From Trichostrongylus colubriformis (taxonomy: Eukaryota; Nematoda; Chromadorea; Rhabditida; Trichostrongylidae), in assembly GCA_963978905.1 (NCBI GenBank), contig OZ022256.1, positions 37,682,001 through 37,746,000 of the forward strand: a DNA stretch of 64,000 bases, given 5' to 3'. Made by a program: the position numbers and the translations under genes. This document shows, in pieces, positions 22,940-34,800 of this stretch; the stretch's first letter is position 1, and every line of letters starts with the position of its first letter. A model generated the notes under the pieces. It was not told the origin of the DNA and did not search any database. It saw nothing but the letters and a program-made list of their open reading frames with translations.

Positions 22940-24050
22940 ATTCGAACTCTTGGTCATTCCGGAAAAACTCAAAAAGCCGGTACTTCTAGCGTTCTACAGT
23001 AGCTCGTCGTCTGGGGATCACTCAATTAGAAGAAAACCTTGGCCAAAATATCACGTAATATTTCTGGCCTCATATGACCGAAGACATCTTCGAATTGGGA
23101 AGCAGCTGCGAGGCCTGTCAACGTAAAAGGCCAATTCCTGTGATTTCCTCAGGAGCTTCTTTTACCGGTGGTGTACGGGGCAATTTTCGACAAAGTTAGC
23201 GTCGATCCTATAGGACCTCTGCATACTTCCGGCACCGGTAACAAGGACATATTGGCCATGATTGATCATTTTTCTAAGTACGTTATTGCGTCACCCTCAC
23301 GATTGCACTGCGATGACGGTAGAACAGGCCATCGTTGCCGAGTGTATGCTCAAATTTGGCGACCCAGCTAATTTCAGGTAACGCTCCGCATTCCAGAGGT
23401 AAGGTTATGCCCGAAATTGGACGATTTTTCCGCATTCACAGGTATTTTAGTACCCTGTCATCATGACGAAATTGTGCTTGCGGGCGCATTTCCGCGACAT
23501 TCGGTCCGATGCTACGAACGTATATTAAGACGAACCAGTCGAATTGGGACAAGTATGTCACGTGCTGCTTGCGAGTGCATGCTGCGAGTCATGGTTGTGC
23601 TTTCATGTACAGTACTTCTTTTCATTCCAGTACTAACAATACTCCGTTCTTTCCTATGTTTGGTAAAGCCCCTGTCTTTAACATAGATTCACTGATCAAG
23701 CGCGATTTGGAACGTCATTTCCCCTAGTTCGAGGATGCGGGCTTGTGCGTTCAATTTGGTGACCACGCTTTGCGTGGCGCTTTGCGGTCCAGTTCAACAA
23801 TCTTCAACGTGCCAAATACAAATGCCAGCACGACCAGACTCATCTTAACGCCCTCTCCATTAGAGAAGGCGGTAGGGTATACCTGCGCGATCTCTCGCGC
23901 AAGGTGGGTCTTTTTCAAAAACTTAGCTATGTCTGGTTGGGACAGTTCCGGTCATCGAAGTAGAGCCTCCACATTTAACCATGGTTAGCATATCAGCCCC
24001 TCTATCGCCATCTAGATCGATTACTGGACCAGGTTAAGCCCTGCCCAATT
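22940..24050 (+). pseudogene. Ty3/gypsy-type integrase remnant
   Basis: The H2C2 zinc-binding domain is visible in broken frames: VIPEKLKKPVLLAF at about 22950, then SSCEACQRK at about 23103. The catalytic core follows with VSVDPIGPLHTSGTGN and DILAMIDHFSKYVIASP (23200-23290), carrying the first catalytic Asp. TPFFPMFGKAPVFNIDSL and RDLERHFP (23640-23725) mark the end of the core. A GRVYLRDLSRKVGLF stretch followed by FRVIEVEPPHL-like text near 23870-23975 is the usual gypsy C-terminal DNA-binding region. Several frameshifts. It joined element DNA to the host genome and is now defective. Confidence 0.75.
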
Positions 24051-26508
24051 CTATCTGGTCCCGTTTTCACCACACCTTGGATGCCAAAGGTAGAACAGCT
24101 AGCTCTGGCAGCAGTTGAGACTTCCCATGATCCGTTCTGGGCTATGACCACTCGGTGACTGTCCCAGCTGCTTCACCAACTGCACCCACACACTCATACA
24201 GTACTCGCTTCAGGTCTCGTCACACTTCCATATGACCAGCTGGTCAGAGCCTCCGATATGGCTCACATACTCTCTTGCACTCCACAGTTTACACGTATTA
24301 TTCCCTCTCTCCCGGTACGACACTGCAAGATTGCGCACGCCCGCGCTGTCTTCAAAGGCTGTCGAGAAGCCGTGACTGTTACACCATCGATTTGAACTTT
24401 CAAGCATAACTCGCTGCAGGAATATGAATTTGTGTCAGCTATTGCACAACCCTCTCCCGAAGCTCGCTCTCAATTGGCTGCCATTGTCCGTAGCTTTTCC
24501 CCTATGCACCTGGCAGGAGGCATTCTTCCGCTCTCCGTCTCTGGAATTCCCGCCTCTGATCACCGTTAGTTTGTCGACCGCCTCGGCGCTTTCAACAATT
24601 TTCACTGCAATCCTGTTGGGTCGAAACACAAGGTAACGAAGATAATCAACACCGCCTGTTCGGCCCTCGCAGCCGTAAATTCAGCTGGTGATGACAGGCA
24701 GACTCACTGGAGCACTGCCTTCATTGTGACTCCTGTATGGTTTCCGCTGCGCCTGCAAACCATTCTAATTGACATGGCAAGCGAGGCTGGTTGGGCAGCT
24801 AGTCACAATGCTACGCTTTGGGTACCAGACTCTCGCAGCCTCATCTGGTTAGCCCGCGCCATGTCCGATGCCAACAGGAAAAGAGTAACGGTCCAATTTT
24901 AGGCATTCAGTTGGTCGCATAATTCTCTTTTCAGAGCCTTCAACACCTACGGTCGTGTGGCAAGCGCTTCGCGAGTGATTGACGTCTGTATTCGACTCTG
25001 CAAATCTACTGCTCAATCCAACCTTGTTCACGACGTCGTCTCGCGCGTTCAGCTCTTCGGAAGCGTTTCCCGTGATTCACGGAGTGTGAGAATCGTAGAC
25101 CTCCTTTTTTCTAACCGCGTGCTCGTCCCGGTGGACCACGATGCACTAATTCCAGCCGTCAACGAGGAGAGAACCTTTATGGTCGGCGGTCGCTCAATTT
25201 CTCTCACGCCTGTGCGGAGAGATTCCGTCCGCCTTGGCATCGGTCATCTGCCTATTGTCGCCATTCAAGCCGCTTTTGGTGCTGGCAAAACGCTCGGAGG
25301 CACCTTCGTAGCATTCGTAGCAACCTTGTCTTCCGTTGAGACGAAATGCACGATCATTTTTACCACCACTGCCAGTGCAGCCGTCGCGCAATTCACCGAA
25401 ATGCTACTTTCACTAGACGATTTCCCTAACCTCACGGTAGTGCGTCACATCGAGCTCGCAGCGCTATGAGCCTGGAGAATTACATCGAACATCACGAGCT
25501 CGCTTCCGAGATATCCGAGTAGGACAAAGAAGAACATGCCATTGCGGAGCAGTATGCATCACGAACCCTCAAGAGGATGGTGGCCATAATGTTCACCGTG
25601 CGGCCCCCGTCAATCATGTGTATAACCACCTCCTCTCTCCTTACCTCCACCACGGGCAGAGTAGCCCTCTCTACCCATACGTCCATCCTCCCAAACGGCC
25701 ATTGGAGGCGAGGCCTCCCAAATTTCGGAGCCCGCACTTCTCGCAATAGCTAATGGGTTACATCGTGTTCGCCATGTCTATATTGGCGATGTCCAACAAC
25801 TGGCTCCCGATGCCAAGTACCCTCCAGGTCCACCCGGTGCTACATGGAGCTCGCAGGGTTATGAGCTTCTTACTCCAAGCTCCAGCGATTCACTATGTTC
25901 CGGGCGCACCCTGCTCTCATAGAGCTACTAACCACCAAGCGTACGAGGGTCAGTTGCTCAGTGGTACCCCGACAGGCGCCCGCCAGATGCTGTTGTCGGT
26001 CATGAATTTTTCTGCCGAGGGGAATTCCGCTCATGTTTATCGACGTTATGGGTGAGTGGACTCGGGTAGCTAGCAGGTCCCACTCTTACACGACCGAGGC
26101 GCGCATCTGCACCCACTTTATTGAACAGCTGATAAGCATGGGTATTCGGCTTGCAGAGTGTAGTTACCTTTTGCAGGAAACAATACCGCCAGATTCGTGA
26201 CACTCTGAACGACCTCCACGTCGAGCTCACCACCGTTGACTCCGTGCAAGGGCGAGAAAAAGATGTAGTAGTCCTACTTACTACCAAAACTGGCTTCTCT
26301 CCAGAGACAGCGAAGATCGAAGATGATTACCGAAGCCTCGACGTCGCCTTCTCGCGCTCCTGCCATGGCCATTTACCTTTGGTCACGTCGACTCCCTCAG
26401 CTGGGTACCTACCTGGAATTGCATGCAGCAGACTCCATCAAGGCCATCGTTCGGCCAGTGGATGTCAACACCTATCTCAGAATTTATTGGATCACTTTCC
26501 CGCAATGA
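24051..26508 (+). pseudogene. UPF1-like superfamily 1 helicase inside the retroelement
   Basis: A decayed ORF of roughly 800 codons following the integrase directly. Recognisable SF1B (UPF1/AAA_12-type) motifs in order: motif I AAFGAGKT (about 25273), preceded by IVAIQ; motif Ia TTASAAVAQFTEML; motif II IGGEASQISEP (25701-25733), where the Asp of DEAS is Gly; motif III HVYIGDVQQLAP (25773); motif V TVDSVQGREKDVVVLLT (about 26237); motif VI LDVAFSRSCHGH. The upstream part (24051-24900) contains RASDMAHILSC and SLIWLARAMSDANRK and has no domain I can name. It ends about 120 bp before the 3' repeat. Stops and frameshifts occur at least at 24395, 24570, 24902 and 25469. ATP-driven RNA or DNA unwinding is the family role; its use in the element is unknown. 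Confidence 0.75.
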
Positions 26509-26626
26509 GGTAGCACTTTTTATTCTTGTTCACTCCTTGAAGTCCGGGACGGACTTTGGTAAAAGGTGTAAGGGTGCCACTGGAAGAACGGCGTTTGCAA
26601 ACTCCCCCTCCCCCCTGACTCATCCG

Positions 26627-26827
26627 TATTTCAGGGCGTGGCCGACGGAGGAGAAGCTAGAGGAGACGACCGAGGAGGGAGCGCGGAGACCGGCCGCCGC
26701 TGTACAGTTGGACCCCTCTTCAGGGCTATTCTTTGTCTCGCCTCCGTCAGTTTTGGACTTTCGCCTCCGTCAGTTTTGGACATGAGGATCTCCTGTGACC
26801 TCCATCTATGGATTTTCTGACGATCTG
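26627..26827 (+). repeat. right terminal direct repeat (3' LTR part)
   Basis: Matches 17027-17188. It contains an internal tandem duplication with a 23-bp period (TCGCCTCCGTCAGTTTTGGA at 26738 and 26761) that the left copy lacks. A purine-rich GGTAAAAGG followed by TG at 26567 may be the polypurine tract and true LTR start. Confidence 0.7.
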
Positions 26828-27429
26828 ACGCCGCATCTGCAAGTCGAGTGAAGCGGAAAAGCTGTTCGAAAAAGAGACCACAACGTATTATACATGTTGA
26901 TTAAGATATGCTTTTAGTTGAATGATTTTGTTATTTTTTAGATATCGGTTGGTTTCGCTCACCAGAGATGAAGAATGAAGAAATAAAAATTTTTAAGATA
27001 TAGTTGCACAGGGAATCAGTACAAACACACAAAAACGCAGCAATGACATTTCTAGCAATGAGACTATAGAACCGTACGGGGCTGTAGATGATAAAAGGGG
27101 GGTCGTATTTGGGAACCCGAAGAGGGGGGTCGTACTGAAGCGGCCGTTTTTCTCGACATCTGAGAGTGCCCAGGTGGAGAGAATCGAACCGAAAACCGCA
27201 CGACAAATTGCCTATTACTCATAAAAGTCTAACTTCATGCAGTAATCCAAAGATGAATACCAACAATGCACAGCTTGGAAAGGAGTTCGCTGTGTTGCGC
27301 TTTACAAAATCTTTGCAAAACCCTAGGTGTACACATTGCTTGAGTAACCGTTGTCGAGATTCATGGTCCAGTCATTTAGCGCTCCCATGGCTGCGACAGT
27401 GAACTTCCTTCTATCAGAGGCATGTTAAC
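26828..27429. other. intergenic with GGGGGGTCGTA doublet
   Basis: No gene recognised. Two copies of GGGGGGTCGTA at 27097 and 27124 belong to the dispersed motif discussed in the findings. A B-box-like GGTTCGATTCTC on the minus strand (27179-27190) has no matching A-box. Confidence 0.4.
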
Positions 27430-27715
27430 CGCAGGGATGATGCATGTTCTTCCATATAGGACTCGATCCTTTTCTTGAAAGCTTTTCTGAAAATCCTAGC
27501 GGAAATAGATGTAGTGCTGATCGGCCGATAGTTATAAGGACACACCGCCGGTTGCTTCATCAAGATAGGTACTTTTACGGATGGTTGAATGGTACTTCAG
27601 CACACATAGAATCGAGATTGAATATACGCTCAAGTGGACGTTCAGTTATTTGTGCTATCTTCTTGAGAAAAAAGGGGGAAACAGAGGTCGGAAAGAGGGT
27701 CAGAGGATAATAAAG
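27430..27715 (-). pseudogene. LINE reverse transcriptase fragment (NYRPIS motif)
   Basis: On the minus strand one frame reads AVCPYNYRPISTTSIS then FRKAFKKRIESYMEEH, the classic motif at the start of the reverse transcriptase domain of non-LTR elements of CR1/L2/jockey type. Just upstream, in a second frame, KKIAQITERPLERIFN aligns with the preceding helix of the same domain. One frameshift lies between them. The fragment ends where the RT palm should begin, so it is a short decayed LINE piece. Confidence 0.65.
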
Positions 27716-28045
27716 GCTATGCTTTGAGGAGCATATGGATATCTTCCATGTAGAGCCAGGCGCAATCGGTCATAATGAGAAGTGAAGGTCAGTTGTGGAA
27801 ATATTATGAACGAGAGAATTGAAGACTCGACCTTTCTGCCAATCATTTCTTGCAGTGACATCTTTCTTGGATTTTAACACTCAGATCTTAGGATGCCACG
27901 AAATTTCGCCGGAGGCTATTAGTTCCAGGCCACATTCTGGAGAGTAATTCTACCTTGCTGCTGAAATAAAAACATAGGGAAAGTCTAGCAGTTCATTCTG
28001 GAAGGAGATCGCGAACTCTTACAAAAAGTTCAGCAAGATCTCCTT

Positions 28046-28805
28046 ATATCGGAACTGACACATGCTATTTCCTTAATCCAAGCCCTCGATCTTCTCGTTC
28101 GATCCTTCAATCTCCTCGTAACCGGTTGACCCGAGACAGTGCAGCGATTGACAGCATACAGTGAAAGCCACATCTTCATATAACCATCGCATTGTAAGCC
28201 GCCATAGACCAAGGGAACCGTCAAAAGGTACATTGGCTACTGTCAAAAACGGATTAGTAATTTTGACTAAATCGTACGGGCAGGGCCCTACTCCAGGGGA
28301 GCGCATGCACACAGTGGTTCGGTATTCGGCGGTCTTTCGAAGGTCTCCCCCTATTGCGGATCTCTCCCCCATATCGCAGATTGTTCCTCTCTTTCTGTAT
28401 TGTCGTCAGGTTTAGGGGCCACATTATGTTACTTGTAAGTCCTGTGGTAGCCCTAAGGCTCATCCTGTTTTTCTTTTTAGCATCGTCGCCATTGTGCTTC
28501 ATTGTTATCGCATCGGTTACTGCATTTGATTGTGATCGCATCGATTCTTTCAAGCATTGTTTCTGTTTTTTTTTGGTGATGAATTTATGATCTTCGTTCT
28601 CCATTGCCTAGCTGACTGGTACAACCGGCCGTATCATCAAGCAACCACCACAATAACTCGACGTGAAAATGGAGATGTCACTGCAAGAGGTCGATCCAGC
28701 AATCTTTCGGCCATCCAATTAAGCCAACTAGCAGATTGAGAGGTCCGACGAGGAGATCGAGGGCTTGGCCTAGGGAAATACCTTGCGTCAGTTGAAAATG
28801 GAATT
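28046..28805. mobile_element. MITE-like inverted repeat pair
   Basis: About 75 bp at 28046-28122 and the reverse complement at 28728-28805 share TATTTCC, then CCAAGCCCTCGATCT, CTCGT and CTCAATCT-type blocks at roughly 75-80 percent identity. The intervening 600 bp has only short unrecognised ORFs. Terminal bases and target duplication could not be set. Probably a degraded non-autonomous DNA element. Confidence 0.4.
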
Positions 28806-31800
28806 CCTATCAGAAATCAGACCACAGGACTTTTCCTATGCTCAACTCAGCAGAGAAATAAAACTAGTCTTTAGGTGGGTCCTGAAGGCGACAGTGGTCT
28901 GTTAAGCAGTACTGGTGTTGAAATGATCGTACCCTATGACGCGCACCACGACCTGTATACCTTTTATTCAGTGCACCAGTACCCCGGAAACCCGCTCAGA
29001 AATGCGGAATACAATTAGTGGATGCGGTTATAACTACAGTGAGCGTGGCTCGCTAAGAGTGTCCGCTGGCACTTTGAGGCAGTGAAGTGATCATAATTAC
29101 GGATTCGTAGTTCTGAAGCCATCATGTGGTAAAGCTTGACAAGATGAGTCTGATGGTATAACATTCATACAGAAAGTGTGTGAGGAAATAAAACTACGTT
29201 CACAAGGGCAAAACAACAAAGCGCGGATCGGCGTTTCCTGCATTCATTTTTGAACACTCCGGGCAAGTACTGTACTGTTTTAGTAACTCGAAGGACGGCT
29301 GTCCGAACGGACCACTAGAGTTATACGTTTGGTATACTAATAAATCTTCCAATAGGTGCTAAAAGAACCGCATCGATGAGGCATAGTGTAATAGGTTGCA
29401 CATATCACTCCATTTCTCGTCACAAAAGAGATTTATCCTTTCCACTCAAGTTGATGTCTTTCTCAAATCTCTCTTATCGAATCAGAGGAATCTTCCAGAA
29501 GTGTGGGTCAAGAGAATTAAACGAATACGGAAACGTTTACCTACACAAAAATTGAATTTGTTACACTGCTGCACTGGATCGCATATCACTCTCCCCAAAT
29601 TTTTATTGTTAGGAATGATGGATCTCGAACGATGAGCCTTCAATTCACCATGATACTTGAAAAAATTTGTTAATTAAACAAAGCTCCAGGACAAAGAGGG
29701 CACAGATGGCTGAGAAAGTGGAGCATTCATATAACGGACACTCATAAGGATTGTGTTCTGATGTAGAAGCTACGCGCATACACGAAGTGTTCATTAATAT
29801 CAACAGAAGTAGAAGAAGAGAAAAACAAGAAAAAATACAGAGGAGTGATTACATGAGACGGTAAATGATAAGTGAACGTCCTGCAAGATCATATGGTTCG
29901 TTTCATAAGGCATGTCTATTGAACAATCGCTATTGATTTCACAAGCCTTCTTCCAATCCGGAATAGCCTGAAAACAGAAACATTCACTTGGAGATATTAG
30001 TTGTTTGATAGCGCCAATTTCAATTGCCTTCAGATCCCAATAGTCTGGGAGATTCCTCGCCTTGACCGACTATGTCTCTTGCTGCGGCAAGGAAACACAT
30101 CTGTCACGTCTTTCTGCATCCTATTCAGCAAGGTTGGATGTTCCTGATAGTGCAGGTGGAAATGCGCCAGTTTCACCCGATAATTCTAAAGAGCATAAAA
30201 CAGCACGAAGTGTACGCCGGGGCTCTGCTAGTCATCGTGGTAACGTAGGTCACGCCCTGCCAGGCGCTCCGAAATGGCCTTTCAGTTCTCGCAATCACAA
30301 AATTAAATCGGAAGTGGGCGTGGGCAAGAAATTTAGAAGAAACGAAGGAATCCATCTCAATACTGGAAGTAAACACATATATGAGGCTTCACTGTAAGAG
30401 GCTGACTTAATTCGTTGTAGGAGATAAGAGGTATGGTCGTACCAAGGCGGGAGCTTACACAGCGAAGTGGCGCACTCTCAGCCGTTGTTAACCGCTTAAT
30501 TCTGCACACGGGAGACTGTTTTTCCAGCTCCTCTTCGAATATATCTGCATTACATGATGGGATATAGCACGTGGCTCACGGGTATGCTCCCGATCATTTC
30601 GGCTCACTATATCTTTGAAGTTAAGATGGAAATCAAAAATCAAGTTAAGATGGAAATCAAAAATCTATGCTTGCGTGTGCAGATTGGCCCTTCAAAGATC
30701 CCTCCAAGATGCTTAGATGTCCAACTTTTTACGAGTTGCTTCTCCCTCTTCCCCCCCCCCCTCCTTCCCATTGCGATAACTCCACCAAACAATTCAAATG
30801 TGATCTGAATAAGCATAAGGGTCCCCTGATTTTTCTAGCAGTGTCCCTCAGATTGTGCGGGTAAGATCCGAGCTTCCTTCTTTTTTCGGGGTAACTTTAT
30901 GAATATGAAATTATACAAAAAACGAAAGAGAAACTTGTAAAAAACCGAAGATAAAAGGTACTAGTATCAAAATTCAAGAATGGGAATATTTCGGCGAGAA
31001 ATCCTCTCGTAGTACGAGAAAGATTCTTCTAAGGCTGCTTGTTTGAAAATTTGGGATTTGCCTCATAATAATGAGAGCTCTGTTGTATGAACCCTTTGTC
31101 CTGTAGCAAACCTTTGAGGACACGTAGTCCGTAAAGTCTCGAACAGTATAAATCCATCGGATTCTGCCTCGACGGCCACCGTTGGCACTAGGGTTCCCTA
31201 AAACAGATATGTATATCAAACAAACACACACTGTTGAGACATTCAAACATATACCTTGTAAATGACATGATCATCGATCGGATTAGGGCCATGATTCAAA
31301 AGACGTATAGATGGTGCCGGCTCCGATCGGAAACACAGGATTTAAGTTCGCCTGGATGACAATCGAAGGCAGTGAAGGGGGGGGGGCAGCTCAGGTCGAT
31401 CGTTGAATACGTATTTGAGGCTGCTGAGCAGTACAACAACAGAGAGGATTAAACGGCTAAAGACCAGAAAACTCATACTCATACCCGCCATTGATTTAGC
31501 AAACTTCTCATGCCCAAATCAGTATGGGTGGAGCAATGGTCAAGCTCAAATAGTGCCATGGTGAGATCTGAGGGAGCACCTTTCCTGCGTGAATTGCTGC
31601 ACGAGAATCTTCCATAATTTCCTGATAGGGGTAGTCAGGGTTGAATATCAAATATTATCAAATACAAAAGTCTGGGTGCTCACAAGTGCGAAGATGAAGA
31701 AAAAAAGGAATGGGACGGCCAAAACCCGAGAACTAACGGGGAGGTCCACCGGAACGTGGTGAGCATTTTCAAAAAGGTGTTTTTAATCCTGTAGAGGCCT

Positions 31801-32796
31801 ATATATAAGACAAAAAACGAAACACCGCCATGGCAAAGTGGTTTTGGGAGTACTAGAAAGGTTATGTTTTGTTAGTTATGGTTTGATTACCATGGAAGAC
31901 CAAGTGTTGTAGTTTTCCAATTTTCGTCCTTTTGTGTTCATGTCTGACCTCGCACACAAATGTACATGCAAATATTATTTTTAGCCTGCCAGAAAATCCC
32001 TCTTTTCATTTTTGGTGAGTTTGACGACTGGTCTTTTTCCCATCCTTTCCCCTCGTTCGACCTATTTTGGAGACTAATTGACGATTTGCGGCCTCATTTC
32101 AGTGAAAGCCCCGCCCTGCCCGCCCTCATGAAAGGGGAACAAACTATTTTCACGCAAGCCCGTGTGATATTCATGCTTGGGTATCGAACTACTCAATGAC
32201 ATGTTTCCAGCCTGAAAGAGATTCTGACTCAAGTTTGAAAACTTGAGCACCACCAGTAATACCATTAGCACATTCGAAAGCACTCAACGAATGGTGTTCG
32301 CTAGCCGATGTCGGGAAGTATTTGCTATTTTTGCTTTTGCATGGTGTTGCTAGGTGCAGCTCTTGTGGGAGGTGTCCGTCCTGCACATGTTCTATTGAAT
32401 TTCATTGAATTGTTAGTGGTTCATTTGTACAAATAGAAAAGTGGCTATGTTCCTATGTTCACCCCACTGTCTCGAAGTAAGGTGAAAATTTTGATTCGGA
32501 TAATATTTGACTTCAGGCCTAATTGGGTCTCCTGAGCACGAATACCGCATTAGTTTCCCACAGAGAGGCCTGAACGCGTGCTAGGGGCGCCCACGGATCC
32601 ACACCTTTTAACCACTGAAAACCTGCCCTGCCGGCGGTGAGTATGACTGCTGCTTAAAGAGCATGGGCCACAATAGCGCAGGATATTTGACACAGAGCAG
32701 TGGCCCCTCTTAACTAGACTGGCATTACTCATGCGTGAAATACTAGACATAAGAAATCTCGTAGTCGTAGTGACAGTAAAACAGCGTATTGAGGAG
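28806..32796. other. 4 kb intergenic, no gene recognised
   Basis: Short ORFs only (longest 111 codons at 30062-30397, no domain). Local homopolymer runs include poly-C at 30752 and poly-G at 31378. A 26-bp near-exact tandem duplication (AAGATGGAAATCAAAAATC) occurs near 30623-30665. Confidence 0.45.
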
Positions 32797-33414
32797 GGAC
32801 GCTCGATTCTATCGTGACCCAGATCGGGATGCCGCGCCGCGCCGTGCAGTGCGCCGCGTGCGGAGCACCGTGCGGCAGGTAACGCCTCGAGTCACGTTCA
32901 GACGAGGATTAACTTGTACATCTTTCAACAGTTTCAAAAGATATCACAAATTTCATAGAAAAAAATGGAGAAAATGAAAAGAAAAAGGGTTTCAATATTG
33001 ATTCGACTGAAAGGAGCGACAGCTTCTAACGCTTCAGCTACTGTTGATAGATGTTGTGAGTAGAAGGTCAAAAGTTACTTCACGTATTATACCGCCTGAA
33101 CTAATTGCTGAAACATCTCATATATAACAAGTGGCACGGAATAAGTTTATCAGACTGCATTATTTTGTTCTTTTTATTTTATTTTTTTATTATTTTTTTT
33201 GTTCATCATTTTCTTTCATTTTCACTTTCTTCTAATTCTAGCATTTCGCCGGGCTTCGACTAAATTTATAACACCCTTCATCAACATGGAAGAGCATCGG
33301 CCATTACCTGCTGCAAAGGGACGCTCGATTCTTTCGTGACCCGGCAGCCCAGCTTCGCGCAGTGGGCCGCACGCGACGCACTGCGCGGCATCCCGATCTG
33401 GGTCAGATAGAATC
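32797..33414. repeat. GC-rich inverted pair flanking AT-rich DNA
   Basis: Segment 32797-32880 begins GGACGCTCGATTCTATCGTG and continues ACCCAGATCGGGATGCCGCG. The reverse complement of 33362-33414 repeats the latter block with CAGTGCGTCGCGTGCGG. A second, direct copy of GGACGCTCGATTCTTTCGTG starts at 33319, so the right end is itself partly palindromic. The 430 bp between is very AT-rich. Likely a non-autonomous DNA element; termini not resolved. Confidence 0.4.
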
Positions 33415-34019
33415 AACATACTCCCCATGGAATGATAACGTGTACCGAACCCTCTCACCCAAACGGACAAACCAATTCCCGGTTAATATAAGATATGATA
33501 TATGAGTTTTCATCCGTGTCGATCGACGCATGGAGCTCAATGATCAGATCTGATCTAATTCGTCTACGATTCACGACGGCTGTGGATTACGTGCGCTTCG
33601 GAAAAGCAGGCACAAATGCCTATTCATGCGTATCCCTATTCTTTCGCCTTGGTCCCGTATACCTATTCTTCCTCCGTTACCTTTCCCGGTCCGAACCAAA
33701 AAGACACTACCACTGTGGCCTTTAGAGAGCAGCGAGTGGTTACCCTTTGAGGATTCTAGGAGAACAAGACGATGTGTCATTAGATACATTGTTGACAAAA
33801 TAATACCTACAGTACCGCCAAGATAATACAAGGTGTATGTTTGATCAAACGCATTTCTATGATGTGTTCTTTTTCGCTACCTATCGGATTGGATAGAATG
33901 AGGTCTTTGCGCAAGATATGCGCTTTTCCCATCCTGCCCAGTGTGCGCCGAACAATTGCCACATATCATCTCGAAATCGTTATCACTGAGCGCTCCTTTT
34001 CGGTTTCCATATCAGTATA
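33415..34019. other. intergenic, no gene recognised
   Basis: Short overlapping ORFs only, none recognisable. Confidence 0.4.
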
Positions 34020-34800
34020 GGGTCAAGCCTTCGTCGAGGAATTCTCGTCAGGGGGGTCGTATATGGCTCGCTGGAAGGGAAGGGGGTCGTCATCGTCGAG
34101 GTAGGCAGTGATCAATGGAACTCCTCAGGTTGAGGGTCAAAGTGTAAAGCGGGAGATGTGATGAAAGTGATTACTAATTGGGTTCGAACCCGAAACTAAT
34201 TTAACTCAATCAAATAAACCTCATGCATGGCGTGATTCATAACGAAGCCGGCCAATGCTAATAACGCTTTCCTTGGTCGCTGGCACCGAAATCACGTACA
34301 GAGACACCTGCGAATTCAGCGTAGAAAGCGATATCTGTGAGTACCACCGTAGATGGATACTTCAGAAACTATGGAGTGAAAACGAGAAATTAGCTTATAC
34401 TACGAACACTCAAAAAATGTCCATATTTAGTATGGAGAAGGTACCGCGCCCCATCATATAGAGGAACTACGTAACCATTTTAAATACCAAGCGGCAAATA
34501 TTATAGAGGTCTAAGGTAGTTATTGAGAAAACAGTTTGCAGTACTTCGAATGGTGGAGTTCAAGTAAAGTTTCATGTCGAAGAATGTCTAAATTTAGTAT
34601 GAAGAAGACACTGCGCCCCATTTGGCTTCTCTACCACACTAAGCCGCATCTAGCTTTTCCATTCTTGTTTTTTCATCCTTTATCCCTGCCGCATAACTTG
34701 CATGATTTTTGAGCCGTCTCCTTTGTCATTACAGGAGGAGCACGATACCAATGACCGTGGACGCTTTCGTTCCTGAATATTTTTTACCGCTGTCTTTGAG
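34020..34800 (+). repeat. dispersed repeat, copy A (unoccupied)
   Basis: Starts GGGTCAAGCC and aligns along its length with copy B from 35404 on. Shared blocks: two GGGGGTCGT strings, AGGTAGGCAGTGATCAA, ACGTACAGAGACACCT, GCGGCAAATA, AGGTCT...AGTTATT, and TATTCTTG/TTCTTGTTTTTT...CCTTTATCCCTGCC. It carries intact TA sites at the two positions where copy B has insertions. A weakly conserved frame (TYRDT...KLW) is shared with copy B but has no known domain. Confidence 0.7.

Larger units (their letters stand above)
17027..26827 (+). mobile_element. decayed LTR-type retroelement carrying a UPF1-like helicase
   Basis: Direct repeats at 17027-17188 and 26627-26827 start exactly 9600 bp apart and share GGAGGAGAAGCTAGA then GACGACCGAGGAGG and end GACGATCTG. 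Between them, all on the plus strand and all broken by stops and frameshifts, lie gag, a membrane-glycoprotein-like ORF, an aspartic protease, a zinc-binding and catalytic integrase, and an SF1 helicase. Reverse transcriptase and RNase H are missing. A tRNA-primer-like site follows the left repeat. The integrase and gag place it among the Ty3/gypsy-like elements; the glycoprotein position and the helicase are unusual. Confidence 0.7.

Noticed and set aside
30062..30397. 111-codon plus ORF
   Set aside because: No recognisable motif and no support from context; typical of chance ORFs here.
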